A stretch of 64,000 nt of DNA from CAVUNY01 sp963768585 (GCA_963768585.1 CAVYIF010000018.1:432802-496801); one strand, 5' to 3'; shown: positions 8,537 through 18,130, counted from the first letter of the stretch. The notes: generated by a model not told the origin, from the sequence alone. Numbers and translations are program-made.

Positions 8537-9781
8537 TTATAATCCCAGGTGGCGGCGTAAGGCCGGCAGCGTAGGTTCGATCACCGGCGCAGGCGGTACG
8601 GCCTGCATGGCAGCCCGCGTATCTTTGAGCCCACTGCCGGTATTAAGCACCAGAACCGGATCAGAGGATGTAACCAGACCGTCCGCCAGGGCCTTGCGCA
8701 GTCCGGCGAATGCCGCCGCCCCGGCAGGTTCGGCAAAAATGCCCGACCGGCCAAGTTCGGCCACCGCCGAAAGAATATCCCCATCCGGAACGGTGATATA
8801 CGCCCCTCCGCTTTGGGCAGCCGCACGCACCGCACGCACGCCATCTCGCGGAAGATCGACCGAAATGCTGTCTGCCAGGGTGTTGGCCTGGACCGGTTGA
8901 ATATCCTCCGTTCCGGCAGCAAAGGCGTTGGCAACCGCAGCCGACCCGGTGGACTGGACCCCAAAGAGCCGCGGCATGACCGGCAGCCAACCCAACTGGT
9001 CCAGGTCCTTAAAGCCTTTATGCAAGCCGGAAATGATGTTCCCGTCACCAACCGAGACGAAAACCAGCAGCGGGCGGTCGAGACGCCGCGGTCGAATAAT
9101 TTGCTCCCAAATTTCAAATGCTGCCGTCTTTTTCCCTTCGACGGTGAAGGGGTTATACCCGGTATTGCGGCAGTACCAGCCAAACTCGTGCGCCGCCTCA
9201 ATCGTCAGGTCGAAAGCGGCGTCATAATTGCCGTCCACCAGGATCACCTGCGCACCGTAGACCAGCAATTGGGCAATCTTGGCCTGAGGCGCTGTCTTGG
9301 GTGCGAAAATCACAGCCGGCACTTCCACCGCGGCCGCCATACCGGCCAGCGCCGCCCCGGCATTGCCCGTGGAAGCAGTCACTACCGTACGGGCTTTAAT
9401 TTGCAGAGCGCGGGCAATCACCACCGCGCTGGCACGGTCTTTAAATGATGCCGTCGGATTGCGGCCATCATCCTTGACCCAGAAATCTTCCAACCCCAAA
9501 CTGCGGATCAAGGCCGGAGGGCGGTAGATGGGTGTCCAACCGGCCGTACGCAGGGGCGTGTCTTCGCCTCCCGGATCGGCTACCGGCAGCAGGGGCAGAT
9601 AGCGCCACAACGAAGAATCGGTACGTGAAGTTAAATCGCCCGGTTGGTAGCGACGAGAAAGAGCGTCAATATCCAGGACCACGTCCAGATTACCGCCATC
9701 TTTGGGGCAGGTATAAGTCACTTGATCAGGCTGGTATTCTGCCTGGCACAACGAACAGCGGTAACCAATGAAAGTTCCCAT
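8537..9781 (-). CDS. thrC: threonine synthase-like PLP enzyme
   Basis: A 414-residue fold-type-II PLP enzyme. An N-terminal zinc-ribbon-like segment (CSLCQAEY...CPKDGG, residues 9-30) is common in bacterial threonine synthases. The PLP lysine lies in NPTASFKDRAS, followed by the STGNAGAAL loop. Threonine synthase converts O-phosphohomoserine to threonine, but related enzymes also act as threonine or diaminopropionate lyases. Here it lies between the nucleoside-transport and PLP-enzyme genes rather than with homoserine genes. A catabolic role is possible but unproved. The RBS is poor and the gene has its own 71-nt leader. Confidence 0.8.
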   Translation of the reverse strand: MGTFIGYRCSLCQAEYQPDQVTYTCPKDGGNLDVVLDIDALSRRYQPGDLTSRTDSSLWRYLPLLPVADPGGEDTPLRTAGWTPIYRPPALIRSLGLEDFWVKDDGRNPTASFKDRASAVVIARALQIKARTVVTASTGNAGAALAGMAAAVEVPAVIFAPKTAPQAKIAQLLVYGAQVILVDGNYDAAFDLTIEAAHEFGWYCRNTGYNPFTVEGKKTAAFEIWEQIIRPRRLDRPLLVFVSVGDGNIISGLHKGFKDLDQLGWLPVMPRLFGVQSTGSAAVANAFAAGTEDIQPVQANTLADSISVDLPRDGVRAVRAAAQSGGAYITVPDGDILSAVAELGRSGIFAEPAGAAAFAGLRKALADGLVTSSDPVLVLNTGSGLKDTRAAMQAVPPAPVIEPTLPALRRHLGL

Positions 9782-9852
9782 TTTTTATTTATGTCCTATC
9801 CCCGCCGGAGAGCGTTTACCCCTACAGCGGACCTTTCGATAATTATTTGTTA

Positions 9853-10848
9853 TTATTCGTTTTCGAACGGCACACCCAGGGAAGCAGGCGGTGATGTGCG
9901 CATTCCACGCAGGATTTTCGCTAAAATTCGGCGCGTTTCGGGCGGTAAGCCTGCCAGGGTACGGTCAACCCATTCAGCATTGCCAATATTGACCAGAAGC
10001 AGGGTCAGGATCATCAGCGGGAAGGGTGCTACCTGGAGCACCTGGGAAGGGATATTGGGCAGGCTGGGCTGCAGGACCAGACCCAACCACTGCAGTAAGG
10101 CAAAAAGGTAGGCCCCAAAAGCGACGCGCACCGGGTTCCAACCGCCGAAGATGGTTATGGCCAGGGCGATCCAGCCAAAACCATCCAAACCAGAAATGGT
10201 ACCCTTCCAACCGGCTTTGAGGCTGAGCGTGTACATCGGACCCGCAAGGCCGACCAGTGCACCGCCCAGAACCGTATAAATATAGCGCATGCGGTTGACG
10301 TTGGCCCCGCGTACAAATGCCGCAGCCGGGCGCTCGCCAATCCCCTGGAGCATGAGACCCTGGCGGGTTTTATAAATCCAGATGTAAGCCACAATGATCA
10401 GCACGAAACTGGAATATACGATGATATCCTGGTCAAATAACAGCCCACCCAGGATGGGAATGTCTTTGAGTATCGGGATCCCGAGATGAGGAACCAGCGG
10501 GCCAGAAGCGCCCATGATCGGATTACCCAAAAAGTAGGAAAGGTCGCGGCACATGAGCGCCAGCACAAAACCCACCGCCACTTGAGATTGCTTCAAGGTG
10601 ATGCTTGAAAAAGCCACGATCAGCGCCACCAGCGCTCCCAACCACCGCCCCGGCCACAAAGCCGAGCAGGGTGCTTTGAGTGCCAGCGCCGCCGCAAAAC
10701 CCGCCATCGCCGCGAGTAAAATGGTGCCGTTAAGCGAAAGGTTGATCACTCCGGCCCGTTCGGTAATGGTCTCGCCCACTGCCGCAAAAATTACCGGGGC
10801 CGCAGAAGCCAGCACACCCGCCAGACCAATCAGAGTTGTTGAATCCAT
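9853..10848 (-). CDS. nucleoside-type ABC transporter permease 2
   Basis: A 331-residue inner-membrane permease of the BPD_transp_2 family (RbsC/YufQ/NupC-ABC type) with about 9-10 helices. The diagnostic GETITERAGVINLSLNG near residues 26-42 matches purine-nucleoside ABC permeases. With the adjacent permease, ATPase and BmpA lipoprotein it should form a nucleoside or purine importer. A strong RBS (AAGGAGG) precedes the ATG and the gene is 10 nt from the upstream permease, so translation is closely coupled. Confidence 0.9.
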   Translation of the reverse strand: MDSTTLIGLAGVLASAAPVIFAAVGETITERAGVINLSLNGTILLAAMAGFAAALALKAPCSALWPGRWLGALVALIVAFSSITLKQSQVAVGFVLALMCRDLSYFLGNPIMGASGPLVPHLGIPILKDIPILGGLLFDQDIIVYSSFVLIIVAYIWIYKTRQGLMLQGIGERPAAAFVRGANVNRMRYIYTVLGGALVGLAGPMYTLSLKAGWKGTISGLDGFGWIALAITIFGGWNPVRVAFGAYLFALLQWLGLVLQPSLPNIPSQVLQVAPFPLMILTLLLVNIGNAEWVDRTLAGLPPETRRILAKILRGMRTSPPASLGVPFENE

Positions 10849-10858
10849 GCCGGCCTCC

Positions 10859-11902
10859 TTATGATTTACCTGTCAGGCGGCGGCGAACGCCATCCACCAT
10901 GAGCACAAAAAGAACCAGGGCCCCCTGCAGCACACCCGATAGGGTCGAGTCTAGCTGCATCATAATCGGGAGCTGGATGCTGCCGATATTCAACGCGGCA
11001 AAGAAGAAGGAGACCGGTGCTGCCCAGGCAGCCTGGTAATTGACCAGCATGCCCACCAGCAGCCCCAGGAAGCCATAACCGGATGAAATAGAAGGGATGA
11101 GACGGTGGTAAACGGCGGTGACCTGAACCGCTCCTGCCAGGCCCGCAAAAAGGCCGCAGATCAGGAAGGCTGACATCATATAACGCCCGGTTGGAATCCC
11201 GATCAAAAATGCGGCCCGCCCATTTCTTCCAACAGCTTTGAGGCGCAAGCCAAAGTACGTGCCGTTTAAAACGATATATACCAGGACAATGCCGGCGATG
11301 CCAACTCCCAGCGACCACAGGCTGAGGCGCGTACCGGCCACCAACGGCAGCGATAATGCGTCAGGAAACGGCTCCGTGCCGCTCATCGAGGCAACTCCCG
11401 GCCGTTTCCAGGGGTCAAAGATCAGCCAGATCGTAAAAGCGGTGGCCACGAAGTTCATCCCCAGGCCGCCAAAGATCTCATTGACACCCCCGTAAATCTT
11501 TAACCAGCCGACAATGGCTGCCCAAAACGCTCCGCCGAGGGCACCCGCCAGAATCGCCAGGATCAGGATGATCGCGGGTGGCAGGGCGGAAGCTTGCAGC
11601 GAGCGCAGCACAAAGGTGGTAAAAATTGCGCCCAGGGTGATCTGGCCTTCGATGCCAATGTTCCACAGGCCGGCGGTAAAGGTAACCAATAAACCAGTTG
11701 TCGCCAGCAAAAGCGGGACCCAGGCCACCAGCGTATCAGAGATTTTACCCCACGAGCCAACGGAGCCGACAATAATGTTTTTAAAGGCCTCAATCGGCGA
11801 AGCACCGGTAAACACCAGGATGATCGTGGTAAACAGCAAGGCAAGCACGATCCCCAGGAGACGAAACCCCAGCCCTAACCAGCGCGAGTTTGTTTTCAAC
11901 AT
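10859..11902 (-). CDS. nucleoside-type ABC transporter permease 1
   Basis: A roughly 347-residue permease of the same family with about 9 membrane segments. FTAGLWNIGIEGQITLGAIF is the characteristic loop of the first permease in BmpA-type systems. The best start is the ATG at 11902, preceded by GGAGG; an earlier in-frame start would overlap the ATPase gene. It pairs with the downstream permease to form the channel. Substrate is inferred as nucleosides or purine bases from the neighbouring BmpA and deaminase genes. Confidence 0.9.
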   Translation of the reverse strand: MLKTNSRWLGLGFRLLGIVLALLFTTIILVFTGASPIEAFKNIIVGSVGSWGKISDTLVAWVPLLLATTGLLVTFTAGLWNIGIEGQITLGAIFTTFVLRSLQASALPPAIILILAILAGALGGAFWAAIVGWLKIYGGVNEIFGGLGMNFVATAFTIWLIFDPWKRPGVASMSGTEPFPDALSLPLVAGTRLSLWSLGVGIAGIVLVYIVLNGTYFGLRLKAVGRNGRAAFLIGIPTGRYMMSAFLICGLFAGLAGAVQVTAVYHRLIPSISSGYGFLGLLVGMLVNYQAAWAAPVSFFFAALNIGSIQLPIMMQLDSTLSGVLQGALVLFVLMVDGVRRRLTGKS

Positions 11903-11912
11903 AGGCGGCCTC

Positions 11913-13379
11913 CTACCATCCCTTACCACCAATCATCTGGCCCAATTGTTCTGCCGAAGTTGAGGCAGCATCAACCGGTTGCGAGACCCGCCCCCCAAAG
12001 AATACCAGGATACGGTCGCTGTAACGGATCACCTCATCCAGATCCGCCGAAATAAAGACGATACTCGTCCCCTGGCGGCAGCGTTCTTTAAGTTTTCCCC
12101 AGATCCAGATCGTAGATTCAATATCCAATCCGCGGGTGGGATGCTCCATCAACAGCAAGTTCAGCGGTTGGCGCAGAAGCGCCAATAATGCGCGCTGCTG
12201 ATTGCCGCCCGAAAGAGCCTCGATCGTGCTGTCCGGCGTGCCGCGGATTGAAAAATCCTGGATATAACTGGTTGTGATCTTGTGCGAGTGGAGTTTGTTG
12301 ATAAAGAAGCCCTGCTGGGCGCCACATAAAACAAAATGATCGGTCAGTGTCAAACCCGGGATAAGGCCTTCTTCCAGGCGCGCCGCGGGCATAAAGGCAA
12401 TCCGGCTTTCCATAAACTGCTTATAGGGCTTGCCTGCCAGGTTGCGGCTGCCCAGGATCAGCTCTCCACCGACCGGGCGCATCAATCCACCCAGCGTGCG
12501 TAAAAATTGGCTCTGGCCTGACCCCTCCATACCCGCCAGACCAATCACTTCACCGAGGTGAATTTGCAGGTTGACATTCTTGATATTCAAGCGGAAATCG
12601 TCAATCTCAAGGTTTTTTACCAGCAGCTGGGTGTCCGGCTGGCAGGCATTCACCCGTTGGTCCGGCTGAATGACCTTGCCAAACATCATTTGCACCAGGT
12701 TATCGGTGGTGTACGGGGGGCGCGTCTCCCCTACCAGGCGGCCGCGCTGCAGTACGGCGACCTGTCCGCACAGCCCTTCGACCTCTTCCAATTTATGCGA
12801 AACAAAAATAACCGTCATCCCCTGGGCGACCAGCTTCTTGAGCGTGGCGAACAATTTTTCTTTTTGCAGGGCACTGATGCCTGTTGTAGGTTCATCGAGG
12901 ATCAAGACACGCGCGCCAAGCCACAACAAGCGCAGAATTTCCAATTGCTGCCGTTCGCCGACCGTAAGCGAATCCACATAGGTCTCAGGATCGATATCAA
13001 AATCAAACTGCTGCGAGAGTTCTTTCAGATCCGCTGATGCCTGATCCCTATCAGGAAAAATTTTCCCGTCGCTCCGGCCAATGAGAAAATCATCGATGAC
13101 GCGCATCGGTGGGAAATCCAGGGGGTCCTGGTGGAGCATACCGATGCCGTGCACGATCGCATCCGCGGGGTTGGCAATGTACACCGGTTGGTCATCGAGA
13201 CGGATTTCACCCTCATCGGCCTGGATGAAACCCGACAGGACTTTCATTAAGGTGCTTTTACCGGCCCCGTTTTCACCCAGAATCCCCTGGATGGTACCCG
13301 CAGGGACGGTGAGGGTGATGTCGTTATTGGCATGTACCGCGCCGAAATGTTTGTGGATGTGGGAGAGTTCAACTTTCAT
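11913..13379 (-). CDS. two-domain ABC ATPase of the BmpA-type transporter
   Basis: A 488-residue cytoplasmic ATPase with two fused nucleotide-binding domains, as in YufO/NupA and RbsA. Domain 1 has Walker A GENGAGKS (35-42), signature LTVGERQQ and Walker B LILDEPTTGIS. Domain 2 has a degenerate Walker A (GMEGSGQS, no Lys) and signature LSGGNQQ. That asymmetry is usual in this family. It powers import with the two permeases downstream. No good RBS is visible. A strong hairpin separates it from bmpA, which probably lowers its expression relative to the binding protein. Confidence 0.92.
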   Translation of the reverse strand: MKVELSHIHKHFGAVHANNDITLTVPAGTIQGILGENGAGKSTLMKVLSGFIQADEGEIRLDDQPVYIANPADAIVHGIGMLHQDPLDFPPMRVIDDFLIGRSDGKIFPDRDQASADLKELSQQFDFDIDPETYVDSLTVGERQQLEILRLLWLGARVLILDEPTTGISALQKEKLFATLKKLVAQGMTVIFVSHKLEEVEGLCGQVAVLQRGRLVGETRPPYTTDNLVQMMFGKVIQPDQRVNACQPDTQLLVKNLEIDDFRLNIKNVNLQIHLGEVIGLAGMEGSGQSQFLRTLGGLMRPVGGELILGSRNLAGKPYKQFMESRIAFMPAARLEEGLIPGLTLTDHFVLCGAQQGFFINKLHSHKITTSYIQDFSIRGTPDSTIEALSGGNQQRALLALLRQPLNLLLMEHPTRGLDIESTIWIWGKLKERCRQGTSIVFISADLDEVIRYSDRILVFFGGRVSQPVDAASTSAEQLGQMIGGKGW

Positions 13380-13433
13380 AACTTATTTTAGCATGATCAG
13401 CGAATAGAGCCAAAAAAGATATGATCAAAAAGC

Positions 13434-13472
13434 AAGGGGTTCTTATCTCAGTTGGTGAGATAAGAACCCCTT
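13434..13472 (-). terminator. attenuating terminator between bmpA and the ABC genes
   Basis: A perfect 17-bp stem (13434-13450 / 13456-13472) with a 5-nt loop is followed on the minus strand by CTTTTTG. It lies between bmpA and the ATPase gene. Partial read-through here would give excess binding protein over membrane components. A small GGCGGC/GCCGCC hairpin (13486-13500) sits just before it. Confidence 0.8.
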
Positions 13473-13519
13473 TTGTAACTACTCAGGCGGCAGAGCCGCC
13501 CATATTTTCAAAAAACAAT

Positions 13520-14782
13520 TTAGTTGGCAGGAACGCTTTGGCCTTTCATGCCTTCTAACAGTTGAGGTAGGTACCAGATTTGCTGATCGGTGGCCTTTTC
13601 GCCATCCTTCAGGTAGGTGGTGCCGTCCTGCAGGTTGAGCGGGCCGGTGAAAAGGTTCAGGCCGCCGCCCAATTCACCAATGAATTTATCCACATTGGCT
13701 GCAGCATCCGTGGAAAGTGCAGTGCCCTTGTTGAAGCCCACGATGCTGGTATCGGGATTGTTAATATTCGACCAATCCGGGGCAAGCCATTCGAAGGTCT
13801 GTTTGGCAGTGCCGTCTTTAATAGCCTTGATGTAGCGCACATACGCCGGACCCCAGTTGAAGTAGGGAACGCCCAGGCAGACGCTTTCGGCTTCCTTGCA
13901 GGCATCCTTGTAATCATACGGGATGGCCCACACCTTCTTGCCGGCAGCGGCGGCTTTGTTGGCTTCCACCAGCGCCTCGGTCGTATCGATACCGGAGACC
14001 ACCACATCAAAGTCGCTGTTGATGAAATCTTTGGCGACCTGGCTGGGATCGGAGGTGACACCCGGAATATTAAACCAGAAACCAATCCAGGTGACTTTGA
14101 ACTGCAGATCTTCGGCTTTCTTGCCCAGGTATTGGGTCCAGCAGTATTTGGCGCCCAGGTAAACTGAGGAGGCCAGACGGCGGGTTTCGTCGTTGATCAA
14201 TGGTCCAAGATAGCCGATTTTACCGGTCTGGGTGGTCAGGGCAGCCGCGCAGCCGGCGATCATCTTGCCGTAGATCATCTTGCCCATAATATTAATCATA
14301 TTGGGCAGATCGTGGTAATCTTTACCCTCTTTCCAGACGGAATCGCCAGAAGCAAAGATCACCCACACGTCTTTATTGTCCTGGGCGTATTTGACCGCGT
14401 CGTCTTTCATGTCATCCGAGTTGAAGATGACAACTTTGGCGCCCTTGGAGACCAGGTCCGCCGCGAGCTGTGCAGCGGTGGTGCCGGGGCGGTCGGCAGT
14501 GTTTACCTTGTCGACATACACTAATTTGGTGCCCGGCACTTTGCTTTCGACGTACTTGGCGGCATCGTAATGCGCCTGGCTCCAGCCCTTGTCATTGTAA
14601 GGTCCAACCATCAAAAGACCAAAAGTGAGTTCATTTGACTGAGTAGGTTCCGGGGCCATCGTCGGTGCGGTGGTCGGAGAGGTTGGAGCGGTAGTGGGTG
14701 TCGCGGCAGGTTGGCAAGCGCTCAACACCAGCGATAACACCATGACCAGACTTAAAATCAACCATCCAGCTTTCTTAGACAT
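13520..14782 (-). CDS. BmpA-family substrate-binding lipoprotein
   Basis: A 420-residue extracytoplasmic lipoprotein. The signal peptide ends in the lipobox LSAC (Cys23), followed by a Thr/Pro linker (24-50) typical of Chloroflexi lipoproteins. The mature part begins LTFGLLMVGPYNDKGWSQAH, a classic BmpA/PnrA start with the family DKG(W/F) motif. GIDTTEALVEANKA and SIVGFNKG fit the periplasmic-binding fold. It probably captures nucleosides or purines for the downstream ABC transporter. RBS AAGGAGG lies 9 nt before the ATG. The substrate is inferred from family and context. Confidence 0.9.
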   Translation of the reverse strand: MSKKAGWLILSLVMVLSLVLSACQPAATPTTAPTSPTTAPTMAPEPTQSNELTFGLLMVGPYNDKGWSQAHYDAAKYVESKVPGTKLVYVDKVNTADRPGTTAAQLAADLVSKGAKVVIFNSDDMKDDAVKYAQDNKDVWVIFASGDSVWKEGKDYHDLPNMINIMGKMIYGKMIAGCAAALTTQTGKIGYLGPLINDETRRLASSVYLGAKYCWTQYLGKKAEDLQFKVTWIGFWFNIPGVTSDPSQVAKDFINSDFDVVVSGIDTTEALVEANKAAAAGKKVWAIPYDYKDACKEAESVCLGVPYFNWGPAYVRYIKAIKDGTAKQTFEWLAPDWSNINNPDTSIVGFNKGTALSTDAAANVDKFIGELGGGLNLFTGPLNLQDGTTYLKDGEKATDQQIWYLPQLLEGMKGQSVPAN

Positions 14783-15272
14783 ATTTTTCTCCTCCTTGCA
14801 TTTTTTCAGATTAATTCATTCAGGACGACTAACTGGCTGCTGCATTCATCGAAAGGATAAAACCGCCACCTCCCTTCAAGGCTACAATCCTTTATGCCAA
14901 TATTCCAAAATTGATACCTGAAAACCGGCGTGATATGCAATATTCTCAACAGATTGCTTATTTTACTCGATTTGCGACCTATATCTATTTATTAAACAGG
15001 GAAATGGAGATTCTATGACATTCTTCCCGGCAATTGGGGAAATCTACGACCATCACGGTTTCTTTCAGTAGTATGCCCCAATTTATGAAAATTGGCAAGA
15101 TGTATAATCGTTTTATTCAGGATCTGTCGGTTATCGGCTGGCAAAAGATAAGCCTGGCGCAGCGAGGGTACTCCGCAGCCGGCTCACCACCTTTTGCCTC
15201 ATAACTATTGGTATGCCATGCTGTTTTCATACAAGTAAGAAGGAATATAATCATTAAAAGAGGTGCAACCTG
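14783..15272. other. divergent intergenic region, bmpA / hydrolase
   Basis: 490 bp between two divergently transcribed genes. It is more AT-rich than its surroundings and must hold both promoters and the bmpA leader. I saw no purine-riboswitch core, no tRNA and no convincing -35/-10 pair for either gene, and no ORF worth calling. Confidence 0.5.
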
Positions 15273-16037
15273 ATGAATATTGACAGATTCCGCAGCAGTT
15301 CACAGAATTTTAAAGGCAAGATCGTTGAAGATATCCCATTTACCCGGGCGGTAAACAGCGCAGGGCAGGCAGAAACCTTGAGCCTTGATCTTTACCGGCC
15401 GCCGGGCCTATCACAGGCCCTTTACCCGGCGATCTTATGGTTCCATGGAGGCGGTTTCCGCCCGGGCAACGACAAACGCCAGATCTATATTCCCTACTTT
15501 GCCAGCGCATTTGCCGAACTGGGATATGTAGGGATCGCCCCCGATTACCGGGTACGCGCCGATCCCACACCAGATATGGCCGCCGCGGTGCGTGATGCCG
15601 CCGCGGATGGGCGCGCGGCGTGGGATTGGGTGCGAGAACACGGTCCTGAATACAACATTGACCCGGGCCGGATTGTATTGGCCGGCGGTTCTGCGGGAGG
15701 CATGCTGGTGCTCAACCTGGTGCACGACTCAGCCGCGCCGGTAGACCGTGAAAAAGACGGCGTGCATGCGGTTCTGGACCTGTGGGGAACGCCAGGAGGC
15801 ATGGGACGCTTATTCGAGCGCGTGAACCCGCGCAGCCCGGCCACCCTGATCATCCACGGCACAGCGGATGCCCTTGTGCCGTATCAATGGAGTGAGAAAT
15901 TTTCAAACGAACTGAGCGAAGCGGGTGTAGAAAATAGGCTGCTCACCCTGGCGGATGCACCGCACACGCCGCTGATGCATGCGGACCAGATCGTGGCAGA
16001 AGCAGCGCAGTTCCTGGAAAAACATCTAAATTCTTAA
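15273..16037 (+). CDS. alpha/beta hydrolase, HSL/esterase type
   Basis: A 254-residue cytoplasmic alpha/beta hydrolase. It has the HGGGF oxyanion-hole motif (69-73), the nucleophile elbow GGSAGG, an Asp in HGTADALVPY and a catalytic His in DAPHTPLM, as in hormone-sensitive-lipase-type esterases. It is the only plus-strand gene in the first 25 kb, inserted between bmpA and carbamate kinase. Its stop codon lies inside the stem of a bidirectional terminator. The natural ester is unknown, and any link to purine catabolism is not supported by sequence. Confidence 0.85.
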   Translation: MNIDRFRSSSQNFKGKIVEDIPFTRAVNSAGQAETLSLDLYRPPGLSQALYPAILWFHGGGFRPGNDKRQIYIPYFASAFAELGYVGIAPDYRVRADPTPDMAAAVRDAAADGRAAWDWVREHGPEYNIDPGRIVLAGGSAGGMLVLNLVHDSAAPVDREKDGVHAVLDLWGTPGGMGRLFERVNPRSPATLIIHGTADALVPYQWSEKFSNELSEAGVENRLLTLADAPHTPLMHADQIVAEAAQFLEKHLNS

Positions 16038-16080
16038 ACGAAAAGATGGCTGGCGGCTGCCAGCCATCTTTTCGTTTAAG
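16033..16080. terminator. 22-bp perfect bidirectional terminator
   Basis: 22-bp perfect arms (16033-16054 / 16059-16080) with a 4-nt loop sit between convergent genes. The outer stem is A/T-rich, so it supplies U-tracts on both strands. The hydrolase TAA (16035-16037) lies inside the left arm. Confidence 0.85.
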
Positions 16081-16095
16081 TCGGGTGGCTGAATA

Positions 16096-17043
16096 TCAGG
16101 GGACGATCCAGGTACCAGTCTCGCCCTTGAGAGCGCGCCCAATATTCTCAGGATTGGTGATCAGAGCCTGCTTGCCGCCATTCTTTATGAAACGCAAGAT
16201 GGCCTGGATCTTGGGGAGCATCGAGCCTTTGGCGAAGTGACCTTCTGCCATATAGGCTTCAGCTTCGGCCACTGTCATGCGATCCAACCACTTTTGACCA
16301 GGCTTGTTAAAGTTGATCGCCACCTTTTCAACCGCGGTGCTGATCACGAAAAGATCGGCATTGATCATGGTGGATAGGAGCGAGGAGCCAAAATCTTTAT
16401 CGATCACGGCTTCAACCCCAACCAGGCTGCCGTTGGCTTCCTCAATCACCGGGATGCCGCCGCCGCCTACACCAACCACCGTGAATCCGGCATCGATCAG
16501 GTTGCGGATGGCAGATGCCTCTACGATGCGCTGAGGGATCGGAGAAGCTACCACCCGCCGCCAGCCGCGCCCGGCATCTTCTACGACCGACCAGTTTTCT
16601 TTTTCGGCTCGTTCCTGGGCCATCTTTTCATCCATGAACGACCCAATCGGTTTGGTAGGGTTCTTAAACGCCGGATCATTGCCATCGACGACCGTCTGGG
16701 TCACCACAGCCACGGCTTTTTTATCCATGCCGCGATTTAAGAACTCATTGTGCAGGGCCATCACAAACATATAACCGATCGCACCCTGCGTGTCAGCGCC
16801 GCAGTAATCCAAAGGTATTTCGTGCAACTCATGGCGGGATAATTCAGAACGGCGTTGGATAAAGCCCACCTGCGGCCCATTCCCGTGGGTGACCACCACA
16901 TCCCAACCCTGGGCAATCATTTCAGCGATATGATTCATGGATTCACTGGCAGCGGTATATTGATCAGGTACACTTTTGTGCGATGCATCTTTAATCAACG
17001 AGTTTCCACCTACGGCAACAACAGCTACACCTTTTTTTTCCAT
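16096..17043 (-). CDS. arcC: carbamate kinase
   Basis: Makes ATP from carbamoyl phosphate and ADP, releasing ammonia and CO2 in the cytoplasm. The amino-acid-kinase fold is clear: AVVAVGGNSL, VVTHGNGPQVGF, a VGGGGIPV loop and DKDFGSSLLS. I choose the ATG at 17043 (315 aa, usual size), preceded by AGGATGG; the longer ORF adds a non-family N terminus. It follows two carbamoyltransferase genes, as yqeA accompanies ygeW in E. coli. This is the expected energy-yielding last step of the pathway. Confidence 0.95.
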   Translation of the reverse strand: MEKKGVAVVAVGGNSLIKDASHKSVPDQYTAASESMNHIAEMIAQGWDVVVTHGNGPQVGFIQRRSELSRHELHEIPLDYCGADTQGAIGYMFVMALHNEFLNRGMDKKAVAVVTQTVVDGNDPAFKNPTKPIGSFMDEKMAQERAEKENWSVVEDAGRGWRRVVASPIPQRIVEASAIRNLIDAGFTVVGVGGGGIPVIEEANGSLVGVEAVIDKDFGSSLLSTMINADLFVISTAVEKVAINFNKPGQKWLDRMTVAEAEAYMAEGHFAKGSMLPKIQAILRFIKNGGKQALITNPENIGRALKGETGTWIVP

Positions 17044-17073
17044 AAAATCCATCCTATCGATTTTGAATAAATC

Positions 17074-17116
17074 AGAAAAGCCTTGCCCGATAATCAAATC
17101 CAGGCAAGGCCTTTCT
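17074..17116 (-). terminator. hairpin between ygeW-like and arcC genes
   Basis: 14-nt arms with one mismatch (17074-17087 / 17103-17116) are followed by TTTTC on the minus strand. It lies between the carbamoyltransferase stop and the carbamate-kinase RBS. It probably reduces rather than abolishes arcC read-through. Confidence 0.65.
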
Positions 17117-17118
17117 GT

Positions 17119-18099
17119 TTAGCCCATGGTGAGCGCCATGACAGCTTTCTGCACGTGCAATCGGTTCTCAGCCTGGTCGTAGACCACGGACTTTGGACCA
17201 TCGATCACAGCGTCGGTCACTTCTACGTTTCGATCGGCCGGCAATGGGTGCATGTAAATACAATCGTCTTTTGTCAGCCCCATGCGCCTTTCATCCACAA
17301 TCCAATCTTTGTATTTCTTGATAACTTCCGCGCTTTTTGTGGGATCCGAGGTAAAAACCAGCGGTCCCCAGGACTTGGGATAAACCACATCCGCATCTTT
17401 AAATGCTTCGTCCATATCGTTCACAATCTCAAAGCCGGTGTGGAATTTGCGCGCCTGCTCCTGGGCCTGACCGACGATATCGGGCATCAGTTCGAACTCA
17501 GGCGGATGCGCGAGCACCACATCGATTCCAAAGCGCGGCATCTGCAGAATCAGGCTCTGCGGTACGGAAAGCGGTTTTTGATAGGAGTCCGCGTAGGCCC
17601 AGGAAACAACCATTTTCTTACGGCGTAAATCGCGTCCTTTCTTCTCAAAGACGGTCATCAGGTCGGCCAAACATTGGAATGGATGGTAAATTTCGCACTG
17701 CATGTTCAACACCGGGGTGCGAGAATTGCGCGCTACATCGTTTTGATACTGGTTGCCTACCCCCCAATCCACGTGGCGGATGGCCAACCCATCATAATAG
17801 CGGCCCAGGATTTCACCAATTTCCTTCGCGGTATCGCCGTGGGAAATCTGAGTCGTGCGCGACTCAATAAAGGCGGCGTGACCACCGAGTTGGGCCATAC
17901 CGGCTTCGAAGGAGCCGCGCGTACGCGTGCTGCTGAAAAAGAACAACATCGCCAGCGTTTTATCGCGCAGGTAAGCATGTGATTCATTCAAGGCGCGCTT
18001 ACGTTTGAGGTCGAGGGCCACATCCAGCACGGTTTCAACTTCTTCCTTGCTGAAATCAAGGTCGCCGATTAAATCCCGTCCATGTAAAAAAGTCTGCAT
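17119..18099 (-). CDS. ygeW: knotted carbamoyltransferase, YgeW-like
   Basis: A 326-residue member of the aspartate/ornithine carbamoyltransferase superfamily. The carbamoyl-phosphate motif STRTR (57-61), HPFQCLAD (139-146) and MHPLPADR (283-290) are visible. The stretch SYQKPLSVPQSLILQMPRFG followed by LAHPPEFELMP is diagnostic of YgeW and N-acetylornithine-type enzymes rather than classical OTC. In catabolic clusters such enzymes phosphorolyse a carbamoylated intermediate to yield carbamoyl phosphate for carbamate kinase. It is shorter than E. coli YgeW. RBS AAGGAG is present. The substrate is unknown. Confidence 0.85.
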   Translation of the reverse strand: MQTFLHGRDLIGDLDFSKEEVETVLDVALDLKRKRALNESHAYLRDKTLAMLFFFSSTRTRGSFEAGMAQLGGHAAFIESRTTQISHGDTAKEIGEILGRYYDGLAIRHVDWGVGNQYQNDVARNSRTPVLNMQCEIYHPFQCLADLMTVFEKKGRDLRRKKMVVSWAYADSYQKPLSVPQSLILQMPRFGIDVVLAHPPEFELMPDIVGQAQEQARKFHTGFEIVNDMDEAFKDADVVYPKSWGPLVFTSDPTKSAEVIKKYKDWIVDERRMGLTKDDCIYMHPLPADRNVEVTDAVIDGPKSVVYDQAENRLHVQKAVMALTMG

Positions 18100-18130
18100 A
18101 ACGATCTCTCCTTACACTAAAACGATCGGT

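Noticed and set aside
14783..15272. Purine riboswitch ahead of bmpA
   Set aside because: I looked for the conserved three-way-junction core and did not find it on either strand.
17119..18099. Classical ornithine carbamoyltransferase
   Set aside because: The KPLSVPQ and LAHPPEFELMP segments match YgeW/AOTCase-type proteins rather than OTC.
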